A DNA stretch of 64,000 bases from the NCBI GenBank assembly GCA_002067895.1, contig MVRE01000012.1:124001-188000 (forward strand), given 5' to 3'. The stretch is from Methanoregula sp. PtaU1.Bin051 (GTDB taxonomy: Archaea; Halobacteriota; Methanomicrobia; Methanomicrobiales; Methanospirillaceae). This document shows positions 26,258 to 34,690 of this stretch, in pieces. The notes under the pieces are model-generated. The model ran no database searches, was not told the origin of the DNA, and worked only from the letters and a program-made list of their open reading frames with translations. Each line of letters opens with the position of its first letter. Positions within the stretch are counted from its first letter, which is position 1. Made by a program: the position numbers and the translations under genes.

Positions 26258-26267
26258 AATTTATACC
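26258..26267 (+). promoter_or_regulatory. TATA box for purA
   Basis: AATTTATACC about 30-39 bases before the ATG at 26297, consistent with a leaderless or nearly leaderless transcript. Confidence 0.5.
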
Positions 26268-26296
26268 CCGCTTTAACATACACTACTTGAATCTCA

Positions 26297-27307
26297 ATGA
26301 GCTGTACAATCATCGTTGGTGGATTTTTTGGTGATGAAGGGAAGGGAAAGGTCGTCGCCCACATCGCCCACAAAGATAAACCCGTGATCATTTCGCGCGG
26401 GGGTGTCGGTCCGAATGCCGGCCACACGGTCAAGGTCGGAGAGACGGAATACGGTGTCAGGATGGTCCCGTCCGGGTTCGTATATCCTGATGCAAAGCTC
26501 TGTATCGGAAGCGGCGTGCTGGTCGATCCCCGCGTGCTCAAGTCCGAGATCGAACGGCTTAACGTGAGAGGCAGGGTTTTTGTGGACTACCGCTGCGGGA
26601 TCATCACAGAGGACCATATCGCACGTGACAAGGGCAGCGCCCACCTCGCAAAGAAGATCGGGAGCACCGGGTCCGGCTGCGGGCCTGCAAACTCCGACCG
26701 TGTCATGCGCGTCTCCCCGCAGGCAAAGGACGTGCCGGAACTGAAGGAATACCTGCTGGATGTCCCGAAAGCGATCGATGATGCGCTGAAACAGGACCAG
26801 AATGTCCTGCTCGAGGGAACGCAGGGCTTCGGCATCTCTCTCTATTACGGGACATATCCTTTCGTGACAAGCAAGGACACCTCTGCATCGCAGATTGCCG
26901 CAGACAACGGTGTCGGGCCTACAAAGATCGACAATGTCGTTGTCGTCTTCAAGGCATATCCCACCCGCGTTGGGGAAGGCCCGTTCTCAACCGAGATGCC
27001 GGCGGAGAAGTCCGATGCAATGGGGATTATGGAGTTCGGGACGGTCACCCACCGGAAACGCAGGATCGGGGGCTGGGACGGGGCGATGGCACGTTATTCA
27101 GCGATGATAAACGGTTGTACCCAGGCAGCAATCACCGGCATCGACCGCGTTGATAAAGCCTGTTACGGAATTACTGAATACGGGAAGCTGACAAAGAAGG
27201 CAAAGGACTTCTTAAAGCAGGCCGAGGATGATATCGGCTGTCCGGTTGTTCTCATCTCCACCGGCCCGGATGTATCCCAGATCATCGATATACGGGATGA
27301 AAAGTAA
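26297..27307 (+). CDS. purA: Adenylosuccinate synthetase
   Basis: A 336-residue enzyme joining IMP and aspartate with GTP in AMP synthesis. The P-loop-like GDEGKGK is at 12-18; GSTGSGCGPANSDR and the QGFGISLYYGTYPFVTS region match the family. It is the short archaeal form, roughly 90 residues shorter than bacterial PurA. Its TAA overlaps the ATG of the next gene by one base. Confidence 0.96.
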   Translation: MSCTIIVGGFFGDEGKGKVVAHIAHKDKPVIISRGGVGPNAGHTVKVGETEYGVRMVPSGFVYPDAKLCIGSGVLVDPRVLKSEIERLNVRGRVFVDYRCGIITEDHIARDKGSAHLAKKIGSTGSGCGPANSDRVMRVSPQAKDVPELKEYLLDVPKAIDDALKQDQNVLLEGTQGFGISLYYGTYPFVTSKDTSASQIAADNGVGPTKIDNVVVVFKAYPTRVGEGPFSTEMPAEKSDAMGIMEFGTVTHRKRRIGGWDGAMARYSAMINGCTQAAITGIDRVDKACYGITEYGKLTKKAKDFLKQAEDDIGCPVVLISTGPDVSQIIDIRDEK

Positions 27308-27489
27308 TGAGACGGAAGATCCTCGACATCCTCTGCTGCCCGGTCTGCAAGGGGGACCTTACACTCTCCGTTGCTGAAGAGAACGAAAAGGAGATCATAG
27401 AAGGGGTTCTGACCTGTAACGCGTGCCGGGTCGATTACCCGATCCATGATGGCATTCCAAACCTGCTTCCCCAGAACACCTGTGAATAG
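27307..27489 (+). CDS. Trm112-like methyltransferase activator
   Basis: A 60-residue zinc-finger protein: CPVC (11-14) and CNAC (37-40), then YPIHDGIPNLLP, the Trm112/YcaR pattern. Archaeal Trm112 is a small partner that stabilises several tRNA, rRNA and protein methyltransferases. It starts on the last base of the purA stop codon. Confidence 0.88.
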   Translation: MRRKILDILCCPVCKGDLTLSVAEENEKEIIEGVLTCNACRVDYPIHDGIPNLLPQNTCE

Positions 27490-27503
27490 AGGACGTCAGG
27501 TTC

Positions 27504-28079
27504 ATGTTCCCGTTGTCTGTTGCCGCAATCCTCATGGGCGATGGTGAGGACGACGGATCCTTCGATATCTATCTTAACCGGAGCGGGATCAATTCCATCG
27601 AGGCACCGCGGGCACCGGTCAGGGTCAGGATCGGGGGCATGCTGCGCTTACGGTTCCTGAACCGGGGTTCGCCAGTCCATATTACCATCTCATCCCCGAA
27701 TATCGGCACATTCTCACCATTTTTCCATGAGAACCTTTATGTAGTCGACGAGACTCTGCTCACAATTCCGATCCGCGAAGACTCCCATGAAGGCTTCTTT
27801 GACATTGAAATAACAAGCGGCTATGGCGTAATGAAGAACTCGTTCAGGGTTGAGGTCTATAAAAGAAAGATCCCCGAACCGGCAAAGCGACCCGCCGAAC
27901 CACCACTCCAGCCCGTTGCCCATGGCCGCCCGCACCCGCTGATGACCGCGATGGGGATCGCGCTGATTTTGTACTGCGCCTGGCTCTATCTGAAAATCGA
28001 TATTCTCAATACTGCATCGTTCCTTGCACTCATCATCGGGGCAGTATATACATGGTACCGGCAGGACTCGCACCAGTAA
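27504..28079 (+). CDS. Hypothetical membrane-anchored protein
   Basis: A 191-residue protein of unrecognised family. Residues about 20-118 look like a beta-rich domain (VRVRIGGMLRLRFLNRG...FDIEITSGYGVMKNSFRVEV). A Pro-rich linker follows (about 123-138) and two closely spaced membrane helices end the protein (about 146-183). It overlaps cbiB by 28 bases, so it is translated from the same message. Confidence 0.65.
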   Translation: MFPLSVAAILMGDGEDDGSFDIYLNRSGINSIEAPRAPVRVRIGGMLRLRFLNRGSPVHITISSPNIGTFSPFFHENLYVVDETLLTIPIREDSHEGFFDIEITSGYGVMKNSFRVEVYKRKIPEPAKRPAEPPLQPVAHGRPHPLMTAMGIALILYCAWLYLKIDILNTASFLALIIGAVYTWYRQDSHQ

Positions 28080-29014
28080 CCCCGGCCCTCGTCCTTGCTG
28101 CCGCACTCGTTATTGACCGGTTGATCGGCGATCCCCGCAGCCCGTTCCATCCGGTGGCGCTGCTGGGGAGATTCATCGGGTACTGGGGCAGGCCGTCCTG
28201 CATCCCCCCGTATCTCCAGCGGGCGGCCGGTGTACTATTCTGGCTCATCACCGTCATCATCTTCACACTTCCGTTCATGGTTCTTTCCTCTCTTGTCCCT
28301 TGGTACCTGTACCTGCTCTGCGCCCCGTTCCTGCTGAAGATCTGTTTTGCATGGCGGTCCCTTGAGGAACATGCAAATGCTGTAATTGATGCAGTAAACC
28401 GGGGACTCGAACCGGGACGTGAGATCGTAAAGATGCTGGTCTCCCGGAATACTGCGGCACTGGATGAGGAGCAGACTCTCTCGGCTGCCTACGAGTCGCT
28501 TACAGAAAATCTGACCGACAGCATCGTCTCTCCGCTCCTGTTCTACGGCGTGTTTGGCCTTCCAGGATCCGCACTATTCCGGGCAGCAAACACGATGGAT
28601 GCCATGCTCGGGTACCGGGATGAACGTGAACGCCTCGGCTGGTGCGCTGCCCGTATGGATGATATCCTCAATTACATCCCGGCGCGGGTAACAGCACTCT
28701 TTCTGCTCACCTATTTTGCAGCACGGGGGCGTTTTTCCAGTGCATGGTCCATCATGCGAAGAGACGGGAAGAAACGCCCCGGTTTCAACGGCGGGGTCGT
28801 CATGGCGGTAATGGCAGGCGGGGCGGGTATCCGTTTCGATAAACCGGGTGTCTACAGGATCGGGGATCCCGAACGAACTCTTCGTGAGGGGGGGCCGGTG
28901 ATTTTCAGGGCGGTCCGCTGCGTAGCACTGACGGCTTCAGTACTTGCGGCCATTCTTGCTTGTACTACACTCTTTTTATTGGGATCATGGATCAATAATA
29001 TAGGCATATGGTAA
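28052..29014 (+). CDS. cbiB: Adenosylcobinamide-phosphate synthase CbiB/CobD
   Basis: A 320-residue membrane enzyme that attaches aminopropanol phosphate to adenosylcobyric acid in B12-type cofactor synthesis. Typical blocks: [24 protein letters not shown] at the start, then [11 protein letters not shown] and [25 protein letters not shown]. Several membrane helices are seen. Methanogens need corrinoids for the Mtr methyltransferase. The gene overlaps its neighbours on both sides (28 and 7 bases). Confidence 0.93.
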   Translation: MVPAGLAPVTPALVLAAALVIDRLIGDPRSPFHPVALLGRFIGYWGRPSCIPPYLQRAAGVLFWLITVIIFTLPFMVLSSLVPWYLYLLCAPFLLKICFAWRSLEEHANAVIDAVNRGLEPGREIVKMLVSRNTAALDEEQTLSAAYESLTENLTDSIVSPLLFYGVFGLPGSALFRAANTMDAMLGYRDERERLGWCAARMDDILNYIPARVTALFLLTYFAARGRFSSAWSIMRRDGKKRPGFNGGVVMAVMAGGAGIRFDKPGVYRIGDPERTLREGGPVIFRAVRCVALTASVLAAILACTTLFLLGSWINNIGIW

Positions 29015-29970
29015 AAAGGCAGAGGGAAAAGCAGCGGGTGAGGAAGCAGCCGGGAAGCCGTGAAGCCCGGCGTCTCAACCTTGGGGACCTGAGGTTTGGC
29101 ACCGAGCTTCTCAAGCGCGGCTTTGCATCCATGCAGAAAGGGGGTGTGATCATGGATGTCGTCAATGCCGAGCAGGCAATGATTGCCGAGGAGGCCGGGG
29201 CCGTCGCCGTCATGTCTCTGGAACGCGTGCCATCCGACATCCGGAAAGCCGGGGGCGTTGCCCGTATGGCAGATCCGGAACGGGTGCTCGAGATCATCGA
29301 CGCGGTATCGATCCCGGTTATGGGCAAGGTGCGGATCGGGCACATCGTCGAAGCGCAGGTTCTCGAAGTTCTCGGGGTTGATATGATTGATGAGAGCGAA
29401 GTCCTGACCCCTGCAGACGAACAATACCATATCGATAAGAGGCTGTTCACGGTCCCCTTTGTCTGCGGCGCACGGGATCTCGGTGAGGCTCTCCGCAGGA
29501 TCCATGAGGGCGCGGCAATGGTCCGGACCAAGGGCGAGGCTGGGACCGGCAATGTAGTCGAGGCCGTCCGTCACATGCGGGCGATCATGGGGTCGATCCG
29601 GGGGCTGAAGGGGATGGACAGACCGGAACTGACAGATTATGCCCGGGAAATCGAGGCACCGGCCGAGCTCGTGATCGAGTGCGCCGAACGCGGCAGGCTG
29701 CCGGTCGTTAACTTCTCTGCAGGGGGCATCGCGACACCGTCCGATGCAGCGCTCATGATGCAGCTGGGTGCAGACGGGGTCTTTGTCGGTTCGGGCATCT
29801 TTAAATCCTCAAATCCGCCGAGAATGGCAAAAGCGATCGTTGAAGCGGTCAATAATTTCGATGACCCGAAGGTGATCGCAAAGGTAAGCAAAGGCCTTGG
29901 TGAAGCAATGCCCGGCCTGGACGTCCACAAACTCTCAGAGGACGAGGTGCTCCAGTACCGTGGACGTTAG
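29008..29970 (+). CDS. pdxS: Pyridoxal 5'-phosphate synthase, synthase subunit PdxS
   Basis: A protein of up to 320 residues that builds PLP from ribose 5-phosphate, glyceraldehyde 3-phosphate and ammonia from PdxT. Seen: [26 protein letters not shown] and [13 protein letters not shown] with its active-site Lys, plus a (beta/alpha)8 barrel length. The ATG at 29008 adds about 22 basic residues ([20 protein letters not shown]) before the usual family start; a GTG at 29038 is an alternative. pdxT overlaps its 3' end by 11 bases. Confidence 0.95.
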   Translation: MVKRQREKQRVRKQPGSREARRLNLGDLRFGTELLKRGFASMQKGGVIMDVVNAEQAMIAEEAGAVAVMSLERVPSDIRKAGGVARMADPERVLEIIDAVSIPVMGKVRIGHIVEAQVLEVLGVDMIDESEVLTPADEQYHIDKRLFTVPFVCGARDLGEALRRIHEGAAMVRTKGEAGTGNVVEAVRHMRAIMGSIRGLKGMDRPELTDYAREIEAPAELVIECAERGRLPVVNFSAGGIATPSDAALMMQLGADGVFVGSGIFKSSNPPRMAKAIVEAVNNFDDPKVIAKVSKGLGEAMPGLDVHKLSEDEVLQYRGR

Positions 29971-30550
29971 GATCGGGGTCCTTGCCCTGCAGGGCAATGT
30001 GAGCGAGCATATCGGGGCATTTGAGCGTGCCCTGGCAGGCATGGGGCATACCGATCAATCTTCCGTTTTTCCCGTAAAACGACCGGCCGATCTTGAGCGT
30101 TGTGATGCGCTTGCGATTCCCGGTGGTGAGTCCACAACAATCTCCCGGCTGATCGACAAGAACCAGCTGGATGAACCGATCCGCAGGTTTCCCGGGGGCA
30201 TCTTTGCGACCTGCGCCGGTATGGTACTGATCGCGACGCGGGTTGATGATCCAAAAGTCCGCCCGCTCGGGCTCATCGATATGACCATCGATAGAAACGC
30301 GTTCGGTCGGCAGAAGGAATCTTTCGAAACGGATCTGCCCGTAAAAGGGCTTCTCGGTGGCCCTTTCCATGCTATCTTCATCCGGGCGCCGGTCGCTACA
30401 CAGACGGGTTTGGGAGTGACCGTCCTTTCGCGTCTCCCGCAGGGGATTGTTGCCGTTGAGCAGGGCAGGCACATGGCGCTTGCTTTTCACCCTGAACTTG
30501 GCGGAGATACGCGGCTGCATGAGCGGTTCCTAAAAAACCTGAAGATCTGA
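29960..30550 (+). CDS. pdxT: Pyridoxal 5'-phosphate synthase, glutaminase subunit PdxT
   Basis: A 196-residue class I glutamine amidotransferase that feeds ammonia to PdxS. Seen: [13 protein letters not shown] at the start, PGGESTT, the nucleophile Cys in FATCAGM and the catalytic His/Glu in [12 protein letters not shown] 29960 is chosen because it begins the conserved sequence directly; it overlaps pdxS by 11 bases, fitting stoichiometric co-translation. Confidence 0.95.
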   Translation: MDVRIGVLALQGNVSEHIGAFERALAGMGHTDQSSVFPVKRPADLERCDALAIPGGESTTISRLIDKNQLDEPIRRFPGGIFATCAGMVLIATRVDDPKVRPLGLIDMTIDRNAFGRQKESFETDLPVKGLLGGPFHAIFIRAPVATQTGLGVTVLSRLPQGIVAVEQGRHMALAFHPELGGDTRLHERFLKNLKI

Positions 30551-30575
30551 ATAACGGGGAAGTGATCGCTGACCA

Positions 30576-31043
30576 ATGGGGCTTGGCAGTTCCGGTAATC
30601 CGGCGATGGTATTGGAAAGAGAGATCACCGTCAATGCCCCGCCGGAAACGGTCTGGAACGTACTTGCCGGTATTGCGGAATGGCCGGCATGGAACCCCGG
30701 GGTATCATCCGTAACGATTGGAGATAATCTGACCGTTGGCACTCACTTCCGGTGGAGGGCAAAGGGAATACAGATCAGCTCAACAGTGACGGAACTTATA
30801 ATCGGCAGGCGCATCTGCTGGACAGGGAATTCTGTTGGCATTCATGCGATGCATCTCTGGACATTTGAACCCGTCGGAGGCAGGACCCGGGTTACCACCC
30901 GTGAGGCTCTCTCCGGCTGGCTCGTCAAAATTCTTACTGTATTCCGGCCGGCTTTTCTGGACCGGTCTCTTGAAAAGACCCTTGCGGCACTTAAAGCCCG
31001 GGCTGAAAAGGACGCGGAATCAAATCAGCACACACCACAATAA
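30576..31043 (+). CDS. SRPBCC/polyketide cyclase-like protein
   Basis: A 155-residue START-like (SRPBCC) domain protein: EREITVNAPPETVWNVLAGIAEWPAWNPGV at the start, an antiparallel sheet region, and a long C-terminal helix. These bind small hydrophobic ligands; the ligand is unknown. The start may be ATG 30576 or the internal ATG 30606 (MVLEREI), which fits the domain start better. Confidence 0.82.
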   Translation: MGLGSSGNPAMVLEREITVNAPPETVWNVLAGIAEWPAWNPGVSSVTIGDNLTVGTHFRWRAKGIQISSTVTELIIGRRICWTGNSVGIHAMHLWTFEPVGGRTRVTTREALSGWLVKILTVFRPAFLDRSLEKTLAALKARAEKDAESNQHTPQ

Positions 31044-31149
31044 CCGAACCGGCCGGTAATTCGTCTCCCCTGAAGGAGCTTTGTCCAGCTGAATACCGCG
31101 CAGAAAACCTGAATAAAGAATTATCAGTCTGCCCGTCACATGTTCCCGC

Positions 31150-31416
31150 ATGACGGAAAGGAAATCCCGCCAGAGCAGAACGGGAAAGCCAGCACTCGAG
31201 ATTGCCACCGGATTGCTGGCCAAGGCACTGGTCAACAGAGATGATTATATCGTGACGCTCGAGATCGATCCCGATCATAAAAAGATCCTCCACATAATGA
31301 CCGGGAAACTGATCACGCCCTGCATGCTGGGAACACTCACGAACCGGTGTGAACTCCAGGAAGGCGAAGGGAGCCGGCATACGAAGATTAAACTGGGACG
31401 TCGTGCCGCTCAGTAA
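31150..31416 (+). CDS. Small basic hypothetical protein
   Basis: An 88-residue protein, no family recognised. It is basic at both ends (MTERKSRQSRTGK, KIKLGRRAAQ) with an alternating core (DYIVTLEIDPDHKKILHIMTGKLI) that could form a small beta sheet. It sits alone between the SRPBCC and DUF6498-like genes. Its coding status rests on ORF length and codon use similar to its neighbours. Confidence 0.5.
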   Translation: MTERKSRQSRTGKPALEIATGLLAKALVNRDDYIVTLEIDPDHKKILHIMTGKLITPCMLGTLTNRCELQEGEGSRHTKIKLGRRAAQ

Positions 31417-31467
31417 TCCCTCCTCCCGCCCTCGGATCGAAATATCCATGTTCCTGCTCAACAGACA

Positions 31468-32175
31468 ATGCGGCTGAGCATGACGTTACCACCTCTGCTT
31501 TCCCGCCTTTTTCCAGGTGAACCTGTTATAACCCCCCCAATCATCTCACTACTTTTTGCCAATCTGACTACAATTGTCTTTGCCATTGCCGGTCACTGGA
31601 ATGCCGCAACGGTCATGTTCATTTACTGGGCCCAGAGCGGGATAATTGGTATTTTTACCGTAGCATCGCTGCTCTCAGCAGATATCGCGGCCCTCAGGTC
31701 GGACATGGTTAAATCCCAGATCGAAAACGGCGGATCGGGGGATGTCAGCCCGCGGTTTGTACGTTTCTATACGTTCCTGCTTGCGGGCTTTTTTGCCCTT
31801 CACTATGGCCTGTTCCACTGGGCCTACTTCTCGTTCATTGTCGATACGGGCCTGTTTGGTGCGGTGGATTTTTCCAACCCGGAAATCCTGATTGCATGCC
31901 TCTTTTTTTTTATCAACCACCTCTTCTCTTATTTCTACCACCGGAAAGACGAATGGCGGGGCGCGGGCTTTGTCACCGAGGAATTTTTCAGGCCGTACCG
32001 GCGGATTATTCCGATGCACCTGACAATCATTTTCGGGTCGATCATCGTCTTTGCCCTCACGATGACCGGGATCGAGGCAACCATGCCGGTCATGGTGCTT
32101 TTCCTCCTCCTCAAGACGTATGCCGATCTGGGGGCACACATGAACAAACATTCAGGCAACGGCCAGATACTATAA
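31468..32175 (+). CDS. DUF6498-like membrane protein
   Basis: A 235-residue protein with about six membrane helices. LFANLTTIVFAIAGHWNAATVMFIYWAQSGIIGIF near the start and a C-terminal FLLLKTYADLGAHMNKH resemble the DUF6498 group of uncharacterised membrane proteins. An internal ATG at 31480 is an alternative start. It is convergent with the pyrophosphatase gene. Confidence 0.65.
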   Translation: MRLSMTLPPLLSRLFPGEPVITPPIISLLFANLTTIVFAIAGHWNAATVMFIYWAQSGIIGIFTVASLLSADIAALRSDMVKSQIENGGSGDVSPRFVRFYTFLLAGFFALHYGLFHWAYFSFIVDTGLFGAVDFSNPEILIACLFFFINHLFSYFYHRKDEWRGAGFVTEEFFRPYRRIIPMHLTIIFGSIIVFALTMTGIEATMPVMVLFLLLKTYADLGAHMNKHSGNGQIL

Positions 32176-32193
32176 GCACGGTGTCTGAGTAAG

Positions 32194-32226
32194 CCCTAAT
32201 AAAAAAGATATTTTTAAATAAAAAGC
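32194..32226 (-). terminator. T-rich terminator after the pyrophosphatase gene
   Basis: On the minus strand the end of the gene runs into TTTTTATTTAAAAATATC then TTTTTTATTAGGG, two T-runs typical of archaeal termination. Confidence 0.4.
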
Positions 32227-34253
32227 GGAGCCAGCACGAGCGTCAGCGTTGAAAGAAGCTTGATGAGCACGTGAAGCGACGGCCCTGCAGTGTCCTTGAA
32301 CGGGTCGCCGATGGTGTCGCCAACGACAGCCGCCTTGTGGGCATCGCTGCCCTTCCCGCCATGGGCACCGCTCTCGATATACTTTTTTGCATTATCCCAT
32401 GCACCGCCGCCGTTGTTGAGGATCAGGGCGAGCAGGATGCCTGCAATTGTTGCCACCATCAGGAAACCGGCGAGCGCCTCGTACTTGAGAATGATACCGA
32501 TGATGACCGGGAATGCAACAACCAGTACACCGGGGATCACCATGTTCCTGAGGGCACCCATGGTCGTGATGTCGATGACGGCAGCATAGTCCGGTTTCTT
32601 GGTCCCTGCCATGATGGCCGGGTCCTTGAACTGGATGCGGACAGCTTCGATCACCGATTGTGCAGTCTTTGAAACCGCACGGATGGCGAAGCTTGCAAAC
32701 AGGAATACGAGCATTGCACCGAGAAGCGCTCCGACAAAGACCGGTACGCTTGCGAGGTTGACCGTGGTGAAAGGCTGGCCGATGAGGCGGGAGACATCAT
32801 CAATGTACGCATTGAAGAGCAGGAACACGGCAAGAGCGGCACTTCCGATGGCGTATCCCTTGGTGAGCGCTTTTGTCGTGTTGCCGGCCGCATCGAGCTT
32901 GTCCATCTTTTTGCGGACGGATTCCGGTGCCTGGCTCATCTCGACGATACCGCCGGCATTGTCAGCGATCGGGCCGAAGGTGTCCATGGCAAGGACATAG
33001 GCACAGGTCGAGAGCATACCGATTGTCGCGACCGCGGTTCCGTAGATGCCGCCATTGGCAATGCCGGTCATCGTACCGCACCAGTACGAGAAGAGCAGGG
33101 CCGCACCGATCAGGATCGCCGGAATACCGGTCGTCTCAAGACCGACCGAGAACCCTGAGATAATGTTGGTGGCAGCGCCTGTTTCGGAGGCATCTGCGAT
33201 CTCCTTGACCGGGCGGAAGTTGTGGTCGGTATAGTAGTATGTCACCAGCAGGAAGAGCACAGAGAGAACAATCCCTGCGAGGCCGGCAAGGTAGAACCAT
33301 ATAATCCCGTTCAGCATCCACTGCACGGCAAAATAGAGCAGGATAGCACTCAGGATTGCCGTAATGTAATAGCCCCGGTTCAGGGACGTCATGGGGTGAC
33401 CTTCCTCTGTTCCGCGGACGATAAGGATACCGACCATGCTCGCGAGCAGGCCGAATGCACACATGACAAGCGGGAACAGGACTCCGTTCATCCCGAAGAC
33501 CGGGAAGAGGGCGACACCGATGATCATCGCACCGATGTTCTCTGCAGCGGTGGACTCGAACAGGTCTGCGCCACGGCCGGCGCAGTCGCCCACGTTGTCG
33601 CCGACAAGGTCGGCAACGACTGCAGGGTTCCGGACGTCATCCTCAGGGATTCCGGCCTCAACCTTGCCTACGAGGTCTGCGCCGACATCAGCAGCCTTTG
33701 TATAGATCCCTCCGCCAAGCTGGGCAAAGAGGGCAACGAACGAGGCACCGAAACCGAACCCGACAATGACGAATGGGGTGTGTTGCGGGTCTGCGCCCAA
33801 GGCATAGTAACAGAGCGAAACGCCGAGAAGGGACATCGCAACGATGAACAGGCCCGAGATAGCGCCTCCGCGGAACGAGGTCTCAAGGGCCTTTGCCGCA
33901 CTGGTCTGTGCCGCGGATGCGGTGCGGACATTGGCACGGACGGCAACGGTCATGCCGACCACGCCAGCAATCGCACTGCAGAATGCACCGAACAGGTATG
34001 CGATAGCTGTCGTGATGGCCGAATTCATCTGCCCCGTGATCGTGTATACTGCGAAGATCACGATGGCAAGAATTATTGCCAGGATGCCAATGGTCGAATA
34101 CTGGCGCTTGATGAAGGCCTCGGCACCGACCCGGATTGCGTCGGCGACCTCCTTCATCTGGGGAGTGCCCTCATCCTGTGCGAGCACCATCTTTGTCAGG
34201 ATGGCAGCAAGGATAAGTGCAATGATACTTATGACGATGACGATTTCCAACAT
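32214..34253 (-). CDS. hppA: Membrane-bound ion-translocating pyrophosphatase
   Basis: A protein of about 679 residues with some 15-16 membrane helices. It hydrolyses pyrophosphate and pumps ions. The substrate site is seen in GGGIYTKAADVGADLVGKVE and DNVGDCAGRGADLFES. The sequence GNTTKA has Lys where K+-dependent (mostly Na+-pumping) enzymes have Ala, pointing to a K+-independent, proton-pumping type (inference from the known A/K rule). ATG 34253 is chosen because GGGAGG lies 7-12 bases upstream. Divergent from the ech operon, adding another ion pump to this energy region. Confidence 0.94.
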   Translation of the reverse strand: MLEIVIVISIIALILAAILTKMVLAQDEGTPQMKEVADAIRVGAEAFIKRQYSTIGILAIILAIVIFAVYTITGQMNSAITTAIAYLFGAFCSAIAGVVGMTVAVRANVRTASAAQTSAAKALETSFRGGAISGLFIVAMSLLGVSLCYYALGADPQHTPFVIVGFGFGASFVALFAQLGGGIYTKAADVGADLVGKVEAGIPEDDVRNPAVVADLVGDNVGDCAGRGADLFESTAAENIGAMIIGVALFPVFGMNGVLFPLVMCAFGLLASMVGILIVRGTEEGHPMTSLNRGYYITAILSAILLYFAVQWMLNGIIWFYLAGLAGIVLSVLFLLVTYYYTDHNFRPVKEIADASETGAATNIISGFSVGLETTGIPAILIGAALLFSYWCGTMTGIANGGIYGTAVATIGMLSTCAYVLAMDTFGPIADNAGGIVEMSQAPESVRKKMDKLDAAGNTTKALTKGYAIGSAALAVFLLFNAYIDDVSRLIGQPFTTVNLASVPVFVGALLGAMLVFLFASFAIRAVSKTAQSVIEAVRIQFKDPAIMAGTKKPDYAAVIDITTMGALRNMVIPGVLVVAFPVIIGIILKYEALAGFLMVATIAGILLALILNNGGGAWDNAKKYIESGAHGGKGSDAHKAAVVGDTIGDPFKDTAGPSLHVLIKLLSTLTLVLAPLFI

Positions 34254-34690
34254 TCCCAAACCTCCCTGTCGTACCCGCAGACATTCCGATCAGGGCCGGT
34301 ATCTCCGTGTCTGACCACAAAGATATTACAACCCTGTTCAGGAATCGGAGCTGGTACATCAGGTGTAATAACTGGCATAAGCAGGAACCTGCTACAAGAT
34401 CCACAGGAGGGCGCCATGGCGCCGGGTCTGCCCCGGAATCAGCCCATATCCCATCCTAAGACATAATTAGTGCTTTTTTTTAGCATTAAACTTTTATCAC
34501 GAATCTTAATAACAGACTGTCTTTCCACCAGACAGGCAGGACTTGGTTGACAGTTTCAGTCAAAAAGACCCCCGATTTTGCTAACAATAGGACAAATTTT
34601 ACGCGGATCTTTACATTTTTCCTGAAGTACTCCCCACTATTTGAAAATGATTAATTATGATAAACTACGAACGTTTTTGAGGATTGATGA
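34254..34690. other. Divergent intergenic region between hppA and echA
   Basis: 437 bases without a gene. It holds promoters for both directions: a plus-strand TATA near 34649-34662 and a possible minus-strand TATA (GTAATATC) near 34325. It also holds a perfect 14-bp palindrome GGCGCCATGGCGCC at 34410-34423 and an A/T-rich centre (about 34460-34520). Confidence 0.6.
34649..34662 (+). promoter_or_regulatory. TATA box for the ech operon
   Basis: GATTAATTATGATA, preceded by an A-rich BRE-like GAAAAT, lies about 30-42 bases upstream of the echA ATG; GAGGA at about 34679-34683 is the ribosome-binding site. Confidence 0.4.

Noticed and set aside
33222-34466. A 414-codon plus-strand open frame opposite hppA
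   Set aside because: Antisense to a strongly conserved membrane pyrophosphatase; composition (Cys/Asp/His-rich) is typical of reverse-frame translation of membrane helices.
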